Source: Dillenia suffruticosa
Lineage: Eukaryota > Streptophyta > Magnoliopsida > Dilleniales > Dilleniaceae
Direction of reading: 5' to 3'
NCBI GenBank assembly: GCA_033439265.1
Contig: JAVTVX010000013.1
Location: 22,114,500 to 22,178,499, forward strand
DNA: 64,000 bases
In this document: positions 21,902 through 33,142 of the stretch, piece after piece
How the letters are laid out: the number at the start of each line of letters is the position of its first letter
Position numbering within the stretch: position 1 is the first letter of the stretch
Position numbers and translations under genes: made by a program
The notes under the pieces: model-generated
Told to the model about the DNA's origin: nothing
Seen by the model: only the letters and a program-made list of their open reading frames with translations
Databases searched by the model: none

Positions 21902-24230
21902 CCTAACAAATCAATGTAACTGTCAGTTTATATATATGAGGGCAAAACATACTTAATATACTACTAGAAATAAAACTAGTAAAACTCACAGAAGGTTCTT
22001 GCATACAGATGGAAAACAGATTATGAATATGGATACAACTAAACAACAGAGCACCAATTCTGCGGATATGCAGAACATCAGCACAATTAATTTACATGAG
22101 GTCCAACTATGGGACCTGGTCAGCAGGCTTAATAGGTTATGGTTGATGGGGCCACTTTTCTTTCCAGAATACCAACCAAATGACAGGATCCCCCCCCCAA
22201 ACCAAAAAAAAAAAAACCCGAACTTTGTGACTCTATTCAGCAGTAGGCAACAACAATGAGTGAGACTTCATCTCTTCACCCCTAACAACTATCCCTTCTC
22301 TTCTCTCACAGCAATTTGCAAGCCTAAAGCAATCACTGCTTTGCCATTTTATCCACATTTTGCCCTTATTATTTATTCTTTTTTTTTTAAACTAAGAAAA
22401 GCAAATAACATTTAGGGTCAAAGAGGCACCGAGAAAGTGTGTCAAACACAAAGACTAGAAGAAAAGGAAATCTACAGCCTCGTGGATGAAAACCACAAAA
22501 AAAAGGAACCTTCTCAAAAAATTATTAACAGAATTAGCCAAAAAGTTAAGGCTGTTGATCATTAATGACTCTAGACTTGGCTCATTTAGGAGTACTCATT
22601 TAAGAGTTCAGCTGAATTTGAACAAATTTCTTAGGCTCGTAGAGTTAATCTTGAAGAACGACTGCCAAGGCATATGAATATATAGGCAGACTTTCAGCTT
22701 TTCAATGGTATTTGTTGCCTCTTGTATCAAACTGGTTGCTTTATCAAAGCCAAGAGAAACAAGAAACACTACAGACATGAATCGGTCAAGCCAGACTTGT
22801 TTGTATTAAATGAGTCAAGATGAGCCTTTGCTCATTTTCACGAGTCGAGCCTGAACAAACATGGATAAACTCATCATGGGACCAAACGCAAGCTGGGCCA
22901 AGACATCCCTTCTGAACAAAGAAGCTGAGTTTGAACTTGACACATGTTGGCTCAACTCGGCTTATTTGCAGCTCTTCTCAGGGGCTTCGCCCCCATCATA
23001 TATTCTAAAAGTGTGTTGAATACAGAGCACCCAAGAAAAGAATAGAGGAGCAAATTCTACACTCTCCCTTTTTCCTCACAGATCCTCAAGCCAGTCCAAC
23101 CCCAAAGTTACATGTATAGGTTTTCAATTCTATTATTGTGACTGTGAGATAATGCCATGAATTGCCTGGCCATTCACTGCAACAACATTTCTGTTACTTT
23201 TATTTCAATGATGCTGTTGAAGAGGTTGGTTTTTCTTTTTTCTTTTTTCCTTTTTGGGAGGAATCGACATTGATCCAAATGCTCAACGGACTGATATTCA
23301 ATCTTAGTTTGTTACTGTGTGCTTCATAGACAATTACTAAAAACTTATTTTACTTTTGACCACCACAAACACTGGGACATTACTTTGCTATACATGTCAA
23401 GTTCTATAATACCAAGGGCCATATGAGCATCTTCAAGAAAGCAGAAACACCTGGTCTCCTGAGGGGAAATTTTTCTCTCAACTACACTGGAAAAATAATA
23501 AATTCACCTACATCCAGCACTCACTAACCCCCTTTTCAATGTATAGCTATAACCCTTCTTCTTCAATTGTGCAAATTAATAGGAGTGAGGTTCTGGAAAC
23601 TTCTTTCCTACCATTAGTTTCTCTCTTGGGAAGAGTAGGGGTTCTTAAATCAGAATCCAAGTCATTAGCTCAAATGTATAAAACCCTCTTCCAGATTTCG
23701 TCCTGTATATCATTCGTTCTCTCAAACAATGATGTCTGATGCCCTAATTGAATAGCCCAATGGAATGTATTCTATCCATATCAAAAATTCGCACGAATCA
23801 GTGTTCAGTGAACGCGATCAAGCAATTGCGCGTCAAAAAAAAAAAAAAAAAAAAATCAAGCATCTAGCGGACGGTTTTCTAAAACCCTAGACCAGAAGCT
23901 TTCTCCTACAAACTTTCGCCAATTACAATCAATATCTACAGACCATCAAAATAACAAAATTTTCAAATATTCAGTAACCTATTTGCACGGACGATGATTC
24001 AAACAAAATTCCGAAACCAAACGCAAAGACCTACGAATTGTTCACAAAGTAGAGACAGAGAGAGAGAGGAACCTGCGTGAAGTCGATCTTTAGGTAACTC
24101 CAATGAGTTGCGAATTTCGATCTGGAAAAACAATCAGATGCTTAAAAGTTCCAACCCTAGCCGGATGAGAGAAGCCGAGAGACTCGAGTTCAGCCCTCCC
24201 TAAAAGCACAAGGTTAAAGCCCTTTTCATT
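21902..24230 (-). other. Possible MED4 leader intron and noncoding first exon
   Basis: On the minus strand GATCGACTTCACGCAG followed by GTTCCTC at 24072 is a good donor, and TTGATTTGTTAG ending at 21903 is an acceptable acceptor upstream of the MED4 ATG. Between them there is no gene. A region at about 22790-22985 has GAGTCGAGC and CTCAACTCGGCTTATTTGCAG words that recall non-autonomous hAT-like repeats. This is inference without transcript support. Confidence 0.4.
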
Positions 24231-24244
24231 TCCTCTTTTTTTTT

Positions 24245-25736
24245 TTTTTTTTTTTTTTTTCCCTCTCTCTCTCTCTCTCTCAAAATTGATCGTTGAAGAT
24301 TGATAAGGTGGTGACAACTTATTATTTAATTTAGATTATTTTTATTATATATATATATATTCAACAATAAAATATTTCAAATACTCTCATATTTGTTAAT
24401 TTTAATGAATAAATTGCATATAATATTTTTCATTTATGATTTATATTTAACATTGCCATTAGTTGAGAATTAAATGCCTTGCTAGGTGTCTTGAATTTCA
24501 TATGGATTTGATAGATAATTATCTTAAAAATAAATTAAAAAAAACTATATTAAAACATTTAAAATAATATAATAATATAAAATTCTAATGATCCATTGGT
24601 TTAATTAATTATTATAATAAATTAAATTTATATAAAAAAAATTTATTGTTATAAATATAAAAATAAAAAAATTCAAATATCAAAATTAAATCTATTATTC
24701 TCAGAATCATAATATCCCTTAACAATCTCATGGTTTGATCCTCTCTGGTTGTTGTGACTTCTGGCATAGCCAAGCCAAATGCATTAGCTTAGCTCAAGTC
24801 AAACACAGAGAGGAGATTGAACTTACAAAATTCTCAAAGGGCCATTGAACATTAAAATACAATTCAACTCAATACAACTACAATGATTAAACTTTTACAT
24901 AATCAGGAGAATAACATAAAAAAAAGTTCTTGGCTGTTAAATAATTGATTTTTGTTTTTTTTTTGGGGGGGGGGGATCCACTGAGAGTCAATGCCTTTTA
25001 CAAGAAGTTTATGAAGGCTCAAACCCTCACCAGAGAGGAGAAATGAGCCCCTTTTACCACTAGGGCAAGAGACAGGCCCTGGGGATCATGATTATTGTTA
25101 TTTTGTCATCATGGATAAGTAGAGAGGTGAAACTAAATCATTTAAGCCTCTCACAGGTTCCTTATTACTTGGATTACTACAATGAAATTCTTGTGGCTTC
25201 AGACATCATTTCCCAAAACAATCGACCCAAAAATGCAGAGAGAGGGTGGCTCCCTGGTAAGCTAACTACCATGAAACACATCATACTCACAAAACTATAC
25301 AAACATCATCTGGTGAAACTACCCAAACCATACAACAAGTCATATACGTAGCAGTCAAGGACATTCCAACCGCATATGGTGGTAATTCAGATACTTGAGG
25401 TGTCAAGATCAAGTAAATTGCTACTCATATGCTGGCTCTCCACCTTTCCTATCTGCAGCTGCAGTTTGATATCACTGCTATTCTTTTTATGGCTGCAATG
25501 TGCACCCATGTCCACCAGAAAACACCTCTATCCATGTGGCTGAGAAAGAACCAATAAACAAAAACATCCTCCACTTTCAGGACTTACTAACTCCAGTAAT
25601 AAGAGACATCAGAGGAAACTTTTATTCTGTATTTATTTTGTTTAATTTTATTGTTTTTTTTTGAGGGGGGGGGGGGGAGGGGATGTTGCAGGAAACCACA
25701 TACCATTCAGTACATCTTATGGCACTAATTCATTCT
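24245..25736. other. AT-rich spacer, a SINE, and presumed RVE 3' UTR
   Basis: From 24300 to 24950 the DNA is extremely AT-rich with no gene. A tRNA-derived SINE lies at about 24950-25083. The part approaching 25736 should be the RVE 3' UTR. A T9-then-G14 junction lies at about 25651-25676. Confidence 0.55.
24950..25083 (-). mobile_element. tRNA-derived SINE
   Basis: On the minus strand the element reads TGCCCTAGTGG (A box) and, about 35 bases on, GGGTTTGAGCC (B box). It then ends in GTGGATCC, a C run and an A run. A and B box spacing fits a tRNA-derived Pol III promoter. I did not find a clean target-site duplication. The C-run plus A-run tail resembles several other junctions in the window. 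Confidence 0.7.
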
Positions 25737-28700
25737 TCAAAGATCACTGTGTTGGATCTTATTAGCAGCAGCTCCCACTGGAATTCCTACAGTTTTTTTG
25801 TTCACATCATATGATGAGAGGACCTTCCTCTGCGAAAGCAGATGACATCATGTTGAGGAAAAAACAATATGTAAGAGACAGTAAAATAAATGTAATCCGA
25901 CAATTGGGGCTCGTGTATGGGTTCTGACTAGGAAACCTGGTAAGGAACTCTTAACTAAATGCAAGCATGCATAGCATGAAGAAAGATACATGAATACTTA
26001 CAATTGGCTCAAAATCAGGGTTAGTCAAGTTGATGGTGAGGTTTCTCATCAATAACAAAACCTGCACGGGTGTGACAACGAAATCTAGTTAAATTATGAA
26101 TGAGAAAGAAGCAAATGGGAAGCTTCAATAGCACCTACTCACCATAAATGACCTATTAACAGGGTAAACGACTAAGAAACTCATGCAGGTGTGAGTTGGA
26201 AAATACATATTTTATGACAATGTCCAGCCAAAGATAAGAAATAAGATATCTAAGAATTCACAAAGCAAAATTCATAAAATTATCATGCAGATTTATGCAA
26301 GTGAGACTTGCACAGTACCAAATGTAAATGTTCAAATGCCCCCCTTAATTTTAGTCATCACCAGTGCAGTTTATCATACAAACTAATAACGGAGTTGGAT
26401 GTCACATTTTTTTTTTTGGGGGAGGGGGGAACACATAGAAAGGATATGGTCAGAAAGGCCCCGACCATTATGAAGTAGCATCATCAGATACAAATTTTGA
26501 AGTCTTACAAACAAAGCATTTCATGGGCTCTGTTGATTCTTTTGTATTATAAGCAATGTCATATATAATGCACCTAGTGAATTCCTAGATCTTGTGAATT
26601 TCTCTTTTGGCTGATCCTTGTCTAGAGTTGTCTTTATCCAATAAAATGACAGAAAAAGGGATGAATTTGGTAAGCAAATTGAGGAGTAAAATCACCTCCC
26701 CCCCACAAAAAAAAAAAGTGAAAGAAATACTTGGGACTAGGAGGACATTCCTCAGAAAGATGAAAGGCCCATTGGGATCCTAAACGATATATAAGAGAAT
26801 AAGTTAGTTCAGACACCATTTAATGCGTGATTCTGGAAAAGCCATCCAGTTAGTTGTCAACAATCTGTGCCTCTTTTTCTTGGCCAGCTATATGGTCAGT
26901 CGCTTGCAACCAAGTGCCAGATCTAATGATCACCTACACAAATATATGAACAGAACCCTGGAAATTTTTTGTCTGCTGGTGTTTAGTTTCTTTCACCTCC
27001 TTTTTAGGAGTTAGATTCAAAAAGACATTCAACAAAAAAAAAATCTTTCACAATTTGAGAAAAATTCCAACTCATAAAATCGAGATTCAGCACAGAAATA
27101 CACAAGCATAGCATGTGGTGAAAGGAGTAACGTCATTAAAAAAAATGGCACCCTATGCAATCTTGTGGCAGTATAGCATTCTCACAGTTTCAAAATTAAT
27201 CGGATCCATCTCCTTCAGCTTCTGCACATGACCTTTAGTGTCTGGATCAAATATACCTCCAATGAAACTATAAACTTCGGAAAAATCTGGAATGCCTGCA
27301 ACTATGAGCAAAAAAGAAATCAATCACGGTAGATATTGGTTATATCAAATTCTACATAAAAGGTGAAGTATGAAGCTGTCATGGGCAAATGTAGATGCAC
27401 TTCCTATCTCCTATTCCTCTTGTCTCAATTTTTGATTATGAAGCATTCTTTCATACAGTTTAATGAATCACTGGATTAAATACATAGGGGTAGAAATATA
27501 TCAAATGCCAGATAACAACAAAAAGAACACTACCAAAAAATGACCATCTCCATAAAATAAAATAACACAAAGTGGCAATTTGTTATGACGTAAATAGCTT
27601 CAACAGTATGACTATCACATATTGCTTAATAAGGTTTTCCAAGAGAGCTTACAAGTGATTGGAACCAACAACTAAGAATCTCAAATAAGATTACAACATA
27701 GAACAAGGAGGTAACACAAATGTGAAAACTAAAGCAAATCCATGTTAGACAACAATTACAACTAGTGAGATATCCTTACAATATGCATAGTTCTGGTGTC
27801 AGTTTATATGCCGACATGCATATTTTTAACTAGTTGGAGCTCCAGCATACGAAAAATGTCCAGATCTTTGGAGTCCAAATCAATTTATGCATGATGTGGC
27901 ATATTCAGTTTGGAATATAAACATAAACTTTGCCTAACGCATGCAGAAAAGGACATAATAATTCACAACAGAAGGCAATTGCAGCATAACGAGCATAAAA
28001 TAACTCCATTGACAAAGTTAGCAAAGGCTAACCTTGTTAAGGTATCCCATTTTCCCAGCAGATAAAGTAACGCCAAAAATGGTATTCTGATGAATAATTT
28101 TCTTTGGAAAAAAGAATATAGATTACCATGAAGCACTGAACTTTGCTTCCCTTGCTCTGGTATCTCTGGATTTGATAATACCCTGCTCGAGCTTCCCATG
28201 CCACTGATACCGCTCATACTACCCCTTGGCACCCCCTTGGGTACAAGATCAGTTGAATCAGTAACTGATATACCATAACAAGTATGTGAAACAAATTTAG
28301 TGAGGAAGCTAATATTTCATATGGCAAAATGAAATAAAAACCACAGAAAACAATTACATGCCTTTAAGTCCATGAAGATTGTATTCATCTCGTGGTGGAA
28401 TCATTCCACTTGATCCCGCATTTATAATGATGGAAGTGTCATCCCGAGGAGAAGTGTCATCCCAAGGAGAAAATCCAGATGGAAGCACACCTAGAGAAGG
28501 AAAGGCCATTGATGCTTGCAATGGCACAACCACAATATTATTCACGCAGCAAGTGTGACATTTGACATTATAACATTCAAGATTTTCTACAAAAGTATAT
28601 GACGTAGCCATAAAACAAACCATTTTTTGGTGCCTTTTGGGGGTAAGGATGAGCAGCTTTGCGCTTCGGACGTGGTGGAGGCACATGAGCTATTATTCTA

Positions 28701-29798
28701 TTCTTTTGGACCTTCAAAAAGTACTTCTGTGCATGACTTCTGATCTGCAAAACATAATATTTGGCCAGGGAAAATACTCAGGAACTAGACAATGGAACAA
28801 CACTAGTTCACCAATAAATGGTGAAGAACAGTTTATAAACATATCGTCAAGCAAGTCAAACAAAGGAAGTTAACAGTAATAATTAAATTCCGTGAGGAGG
28901 GTATTAATATTGAACTATGTTCTCTACTCTTGAAATTAGAGACAAAAAGAGGGAAATCATACAGTCACACAAGCCACCTCTCATTGGACGGGTGGTTTCA
29001 TGCTCATCCAAAGGAATCCTCAGTTGTAGTTTAAGTGCCACATACCCTGCTGATCCATCTATTATGCCCATTCGGAAGGACCCACTAACCAGCAAAGACA
29101 TCTAGTGAACCACCACAAAGTTTCCTTCTTGTTATCTACACATTCCCAAGCAATCTCGCATGGATGACAATTTGGGTCAAGCACACAGAACTGAGACTTA
29201 ACTGAGACCTACTTGATACACGCTCAAACAATTAGCACCAGAACTATGTCCTAAACTTACAGTAGAACAACTTCAAAGAAACTAAATTCGTATAGGCCCA
29301 TCATGGATCTCTATTCAACTAAATCCAAGACTCTATATACTAAAATCATTCATATCTTAATTATACGAACCTCAATTCAATCCAGTTTTATTAATACCCC
29401 ATAAATCTGAATGAGAAATGAGATGAAATCAAACGAACGAACGAAACAGAGAACCTGAATCACGGTTTTTGAGCCAACAAAATCTTCAATCTTCTTCCAG
29501 TCGCGGTCAAACCTGAATGACAGAGAGAAAAAAGAGCACCTAAGTATGGAAACTCCAGCAAATCCAACAGCCCAGAAACAATAACAAATTCATATCTTCA
29601 ATTCGCATCAACTCAACTACATTTAATTAGAACACCCACTTCAAATGGAACGAGCCAATTTGACAAATCAAACATTGGGACCAATCAACCTAAGAAAAAA
29701 TAAAAATAGAGACCGAGAATCCAATAACAAAAAACCCTGAATCTATTGAGTAAAGTGCTTTAACGTTAGAATACTACGACTGTTAAAACGAATTTCCT

Positions 29799-29840
<42 letters not shown>

Positions 29841-30027
29841 GTTGAAGAGCTTCGAGGAACTTGTCGTGCTCTTCTTCGGTCCAGCTTTCACGGGACTTGG
29901 TGATGGTGTAGGGCTTACGGACCTTCTTCCCCGAAGAGCCATCTGTTGTTGCTGCCATTGACTGTGGCTGTGGAGGAGGTGGGTTTGTTGATGAGCTCGT
30001 GTTCATTGATGCGCTCTCTGACCACAT
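25737..30027 (-). CDS. RVE8: REVEILLE 4/8-type clock MYB transcription factor
   Basis: A single-MYB SHAQKYF protein. RVE4/6/8 proteins bind the evening element and activate afternoon- and evening-phased clock genes. Exons on the minus strand: 30027-29840, 29512-29455, 28744-28621, 28514 (or 28490)-28362, 28264-28127, 27295-27186, 26061-26002 and 25829-25737. They give about 299-307 residues (RVE8 is about 298). The MYB repeat spans about residues 44-97 with [20 protein letters not shown] and [14 protein letters not shown], followed by [20 protein letters not shown]. The C-terminal LCL block reads [20 protein letters not shown] and [20 protein letters not shown]. The intron after exon 4 appears to have a GC donor, and the start of exon 4 is ambiguous (see findings). 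M1 could instead be the ATG at 30006. Arabidopsis RVE4 (At5g02840) lies in the same gene order; the symbol given is for the clade. Confidence 0.92.
29803..29836 (-). repeat. (CT)17 microsatellite abutting the RVE exon 1 splice donor
   Basis: On the coding strand the exon ends CT, then GTACTCTCTC runs straight into the array. The repeat begins three bases after the GT. One of five such cases in the window. Confidence 0.9.
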
Positions 30028-30098
30028 GTACGTGAAATTCCCAAGTCTTCTCTTCCCTTGTACACCCAAAAATGTGCGACTTTCTCTGTTCTGTATGT

Positions 30099-30100
<2 letters not shown>

Positions 30101-30130
<30 letters not shown>

Positions 30131-30134
30131 GAGA
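30101..30134. repeat. GA microsatellite in the RVE leader/promoter
   Basis: A GA run with one GATA interruption, 75-110 bp upstream of the RVE ATG on the template side, within the probable 5' UTR. Confidence 0.85.
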
Positions 30135-30249
30135 ACAGCTTGCGCGGGCCGCGCGAGACGGACGGACAGAGAGAAAAATGGGGCCGTTGCAATTAATCGT
30201 TGCCCCCACTGCCGATTTATTAGTCATGGCCTAGCTTCTCTTCTGTTGC

Positions 30250-30257
30250 TTATATAG
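30250..30257 (-). promoter_or_regulatory. Candidate TATA box of the RVE gene
   Basis: CTATATAAGC on the minus strand, about 220 bp upstream of the RVE ATG and beyond the GA-rich leader. Confidence 0.5.
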
Positions 30258-31093
30258 CATCCCGTCCCCTATAAAATATTTATTGTTTTTACTTAAACAG
30301 AATGTGAAGTGAAAAGGTTGGAAGAAAAGTAATAATATGTCAGTGAGAGCATCCTTTAATGGTTATAGATATTTACTTTGATTATTCTGAAATTTATAAA
30401 ATTATATCAATAAATTACGATATTAACCATTATTTATTAAATTTAAATTAAAGAACTAATCTAGCTCTCTAATCAATTAATCAATTGAATTTAATAATAT
30501 GAATAGATACACATAGTTAAGTCGATATAGTTGTTTAGATTATTTTTTTGATATTATATCAATTTATATTTAAAATTATATTTTAATTAATTCGATTTAA
30601 AACTTGTAATGACTCATTTAAAGAGATCACTCTCCTAATATAGTCTGCTCTACATCCAAATCGCTAGTCGAATTCATAACTTTGATTAATAAATCTAACA
30701 CCATATTCCACTAACCCAACTGACCGTGGGTATAGTTGTTTAGATTATGAGTTCTGATAGATTTATATTTTCATCATTTATGAAAAGGCAAAAATAAAAT
30801 TATTGGCTTGTTTAGTTCGATAAGTTTTGATTTGTTTAACTTGTGATTTAAATATTTTGTTTTATCAATTGTTGTAAATAATTCAGAAAAAGTTTAACTC
30901 AATTCACTTTATAAAAATTAATTAAACTCAAAAACTCATATAATATATAAAATAAAATTTAAATACGAGATTCAATTTGTCTAATAATTAAACTGATCGG
31001 TCTATATAATTGAAAGAAAATATATTTTGAATTTATTTTTGAATTATTTATTAAATTAAACCCTATTTAACTAATTTTACAAAAAAAAAGGTT

Positions 31094-31102
31094 AAAATAT
31101 CT
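31094..31102 (+). promoter_or_regulatory. Evening element (AAAATATCT)
   Basis: An exact AAAATATCT about 1.07 kb upstream of the RVE start codon. It is the binding site of CCA1/LHY/RVE proteins. A nine-base match can be chance in AT-rich DNA. Confidence 0.4.
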
Positions 31103-32739
31103 CTTATTCTAATTTAAGTCGGCTTGTATTCTACCTTACTCGCGATGAAAATGATGAAGACGATGATCGGGAAGTTTAGATATAATTTTATACGATACGG
31201 TGCGGGCATCGCCGCCGATTTTTCACAAGTGGGCAAGTAATCGGCGAGGACCAACAAAAACATGGGACCCACGTTAGATTTCTGACGGGTACGTGTGAGT
31301 CGCTCGAGACCACTAATTCCATTCCCTACCACATCACGCAACATTTTTTTTTAGCTCTCCTTTCATTAAACCACACCTCACGAAAGTTGACGTGGACCTT
31401 ATTGTGTCTGATGTGTGCGGTCAATCTCCTCCATCACCGTCGGATCAAGATCGAACGGGTCACGACATCCATGGATTTCCCCGGGTGTGGTAGTGGACAA
31501 CGCGAGTGGCTTTTAGCTTTTTGAAATTTGTAATTTGAATCACTCTTGCTTACTTTATGCAGAGGGCGTAGATCAGTTGACACGTGTCATCGTGGTAGAG
31601 CAAGAGGAAACCCTGGGGGGACAAGATTGAGAGGTTTGGACCAGCAAGAAGCCAGACTTGGAAGAGGGCACATGGGAATCCCCAATGTTCGGGTGGGTTA
31701 GGTTTGAAGCAAGTTGTGTTCGATAAGCATGAAATGCATGCATGGGTCGTAAGATTCATCACCTTCATAATTTAGTATATCTTTTATTAAAATAAAATTT
31801 TAATTAATAATTAAATAAGATAGGTTGTCTTCAAAACTTGGGTAATACCAAATCTAACCCATCTGCCTTATAACCAAACAAGGTTATTACCCCGAAGGGC
31901 AATTTCAAGTAAAATCATGAGAGTGATGGATATTACTACTCCATATTCATTCACTATGAAGTGTTTGGTTTAAATTACTATTATTCATTATCTAATGCCA
32001 TCAAGATATAAAAAAGAATTATAAAAGTTTGTGGGTATTTTTATAAATAATTTTTTATATTTGAATTTGACGCCACGTTATGTTTTGGTATTTTGGTAGT
32101 CCCATCACAGCATGGATGGATTAACAAATTCTTTCCTTCACACCTTCTTACCATTTGGAAAAAAATATAATATTTAATCTTAAAATTCGATTTTAAAATT
32201 TATATCCATCCGAACATGATAAGTAAAAGAAAATACCTCATCTACGGGAAAATGCCCACCACATCTACTACGAGTTCTTTTAGAACTCCTTAATAAAACC
32301 AACCACACAATATTCATGTTGAAAAATATGTCGGCTACTATCCTAAAACCTTATGACCACATGAATTCAAATCGATCAAAGTCGAGGATTTGGTCCCTCC
32401 CAACTCAATGATTTGGTATGCTACTTTATGGAGTTTTGACAAAATTTATGAATTTGACGTTTGATCAAAAAGATCCTCTGGAACTGGCAAATAGCATATC
32501 ATTGAGAACATTGTGCCCACATAAACTAGTGGCCCTTACTCGGTGAGATTTATTATTTTTAGGGCAGTCCCGATGAAGTTATATGTAAAGTGCTAATAAA
32601 AATAAATTACTATGGAAGTCACCGAGTGAAAACTAAGATAATATATTTTGTTTGATCTCTTTTATTGTTAAATAGTAATAAATATAATATTAAATTTTTT
32701 TATATGAGTAGTTGGGTACTTTTTCCATTAATAAGAAAT

Positions 32740-32850
32740 CTTGAATTCGAGACCTAAGAATATCAAAAAAAGATTTGAGAAAATCAATCCTCAAAACAAA
32801 CGAGATTTATAATATTCGAATCGAATTAGTCAAATAAAATTAGTAATAAA
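32740..32850 (+). repeat. Diverged SINE-like repeat copy
   Basis: Contains AATATTCGAATCGAATTAG followed by TCAAATAAAATTAGTAAT. It resembles 53935-54040 and, in reverse, 54703-54800. No flanking duplication seen, so this is an old copy. Confidence 0.6.
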
Positions 32851-32968
32851 TACGACGGTCTTATTATATTATATATAAAATTATAGGTAAGATATGAACT
32901 TTTGGGATGAATTAAATTTTAAAATTGAGTTCCTGTAATAAAGTATTACCCCCGTCCATTCACGCAGA

Positions 32969-32978
32969 GCCACGTGGC
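32969..32978. promoter_or_regulatory. G-box palindrome GCCACGTGGC
   Basis: A perfect 10-bp G-box 165 bp upstream of the ATG at 33143. G-boxes bind bZIP/bHLH factors and are common in light- and clock-regulated promoters. It could serve either flanking gene, but it is far closer to the + strand one. Confidence 0.55.
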
Positions 32979-33142
32979 ACGCAGCAATCATCGTTCAATA
33001 ATTAATTAAGAAAACTCTCTTGCGCCATCGCGGTTCGTCTGGTCCTCCCACGCACAGAAAGAGAGAGAGAGAGAGAGAGAGAGATTACTGGGGCAGTAAT
33101 TAAGCAACCAAATTGGGATTGGGATCTGGGGGGAATCCAAAA

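Larger units (their letters stand above)
30258..33142. other. Divergent intergenic region between RVE and the small membrane-protein gene
   Basis: About 2.9 kb of AT-rich spacer. It contains an evening element at 31094-31102, a perfect G-box palindrome at 32969-32978, a diverged SINE-like repeat near 32740-32850 and a GA run at 33059-33085. No open frame shows coding character. Confidence 0.6.

Noticed and set aside
22790-22985. Definite hAT-type element
   Set aside because: Shares GAGTCGAGC/CTCGGCTTATTTGCAG-like words with such repeats, but no terminal repeats or 8-bp duplication seen; mentioned only as possible.
29797-29838. Leu-Ser repeat C-terminal extensions of exon-1 frames (also at 41798, 44059 and 52098)
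   Set aside because: These are read-through of CT-repeat introns past splice donors, not real protein ends.
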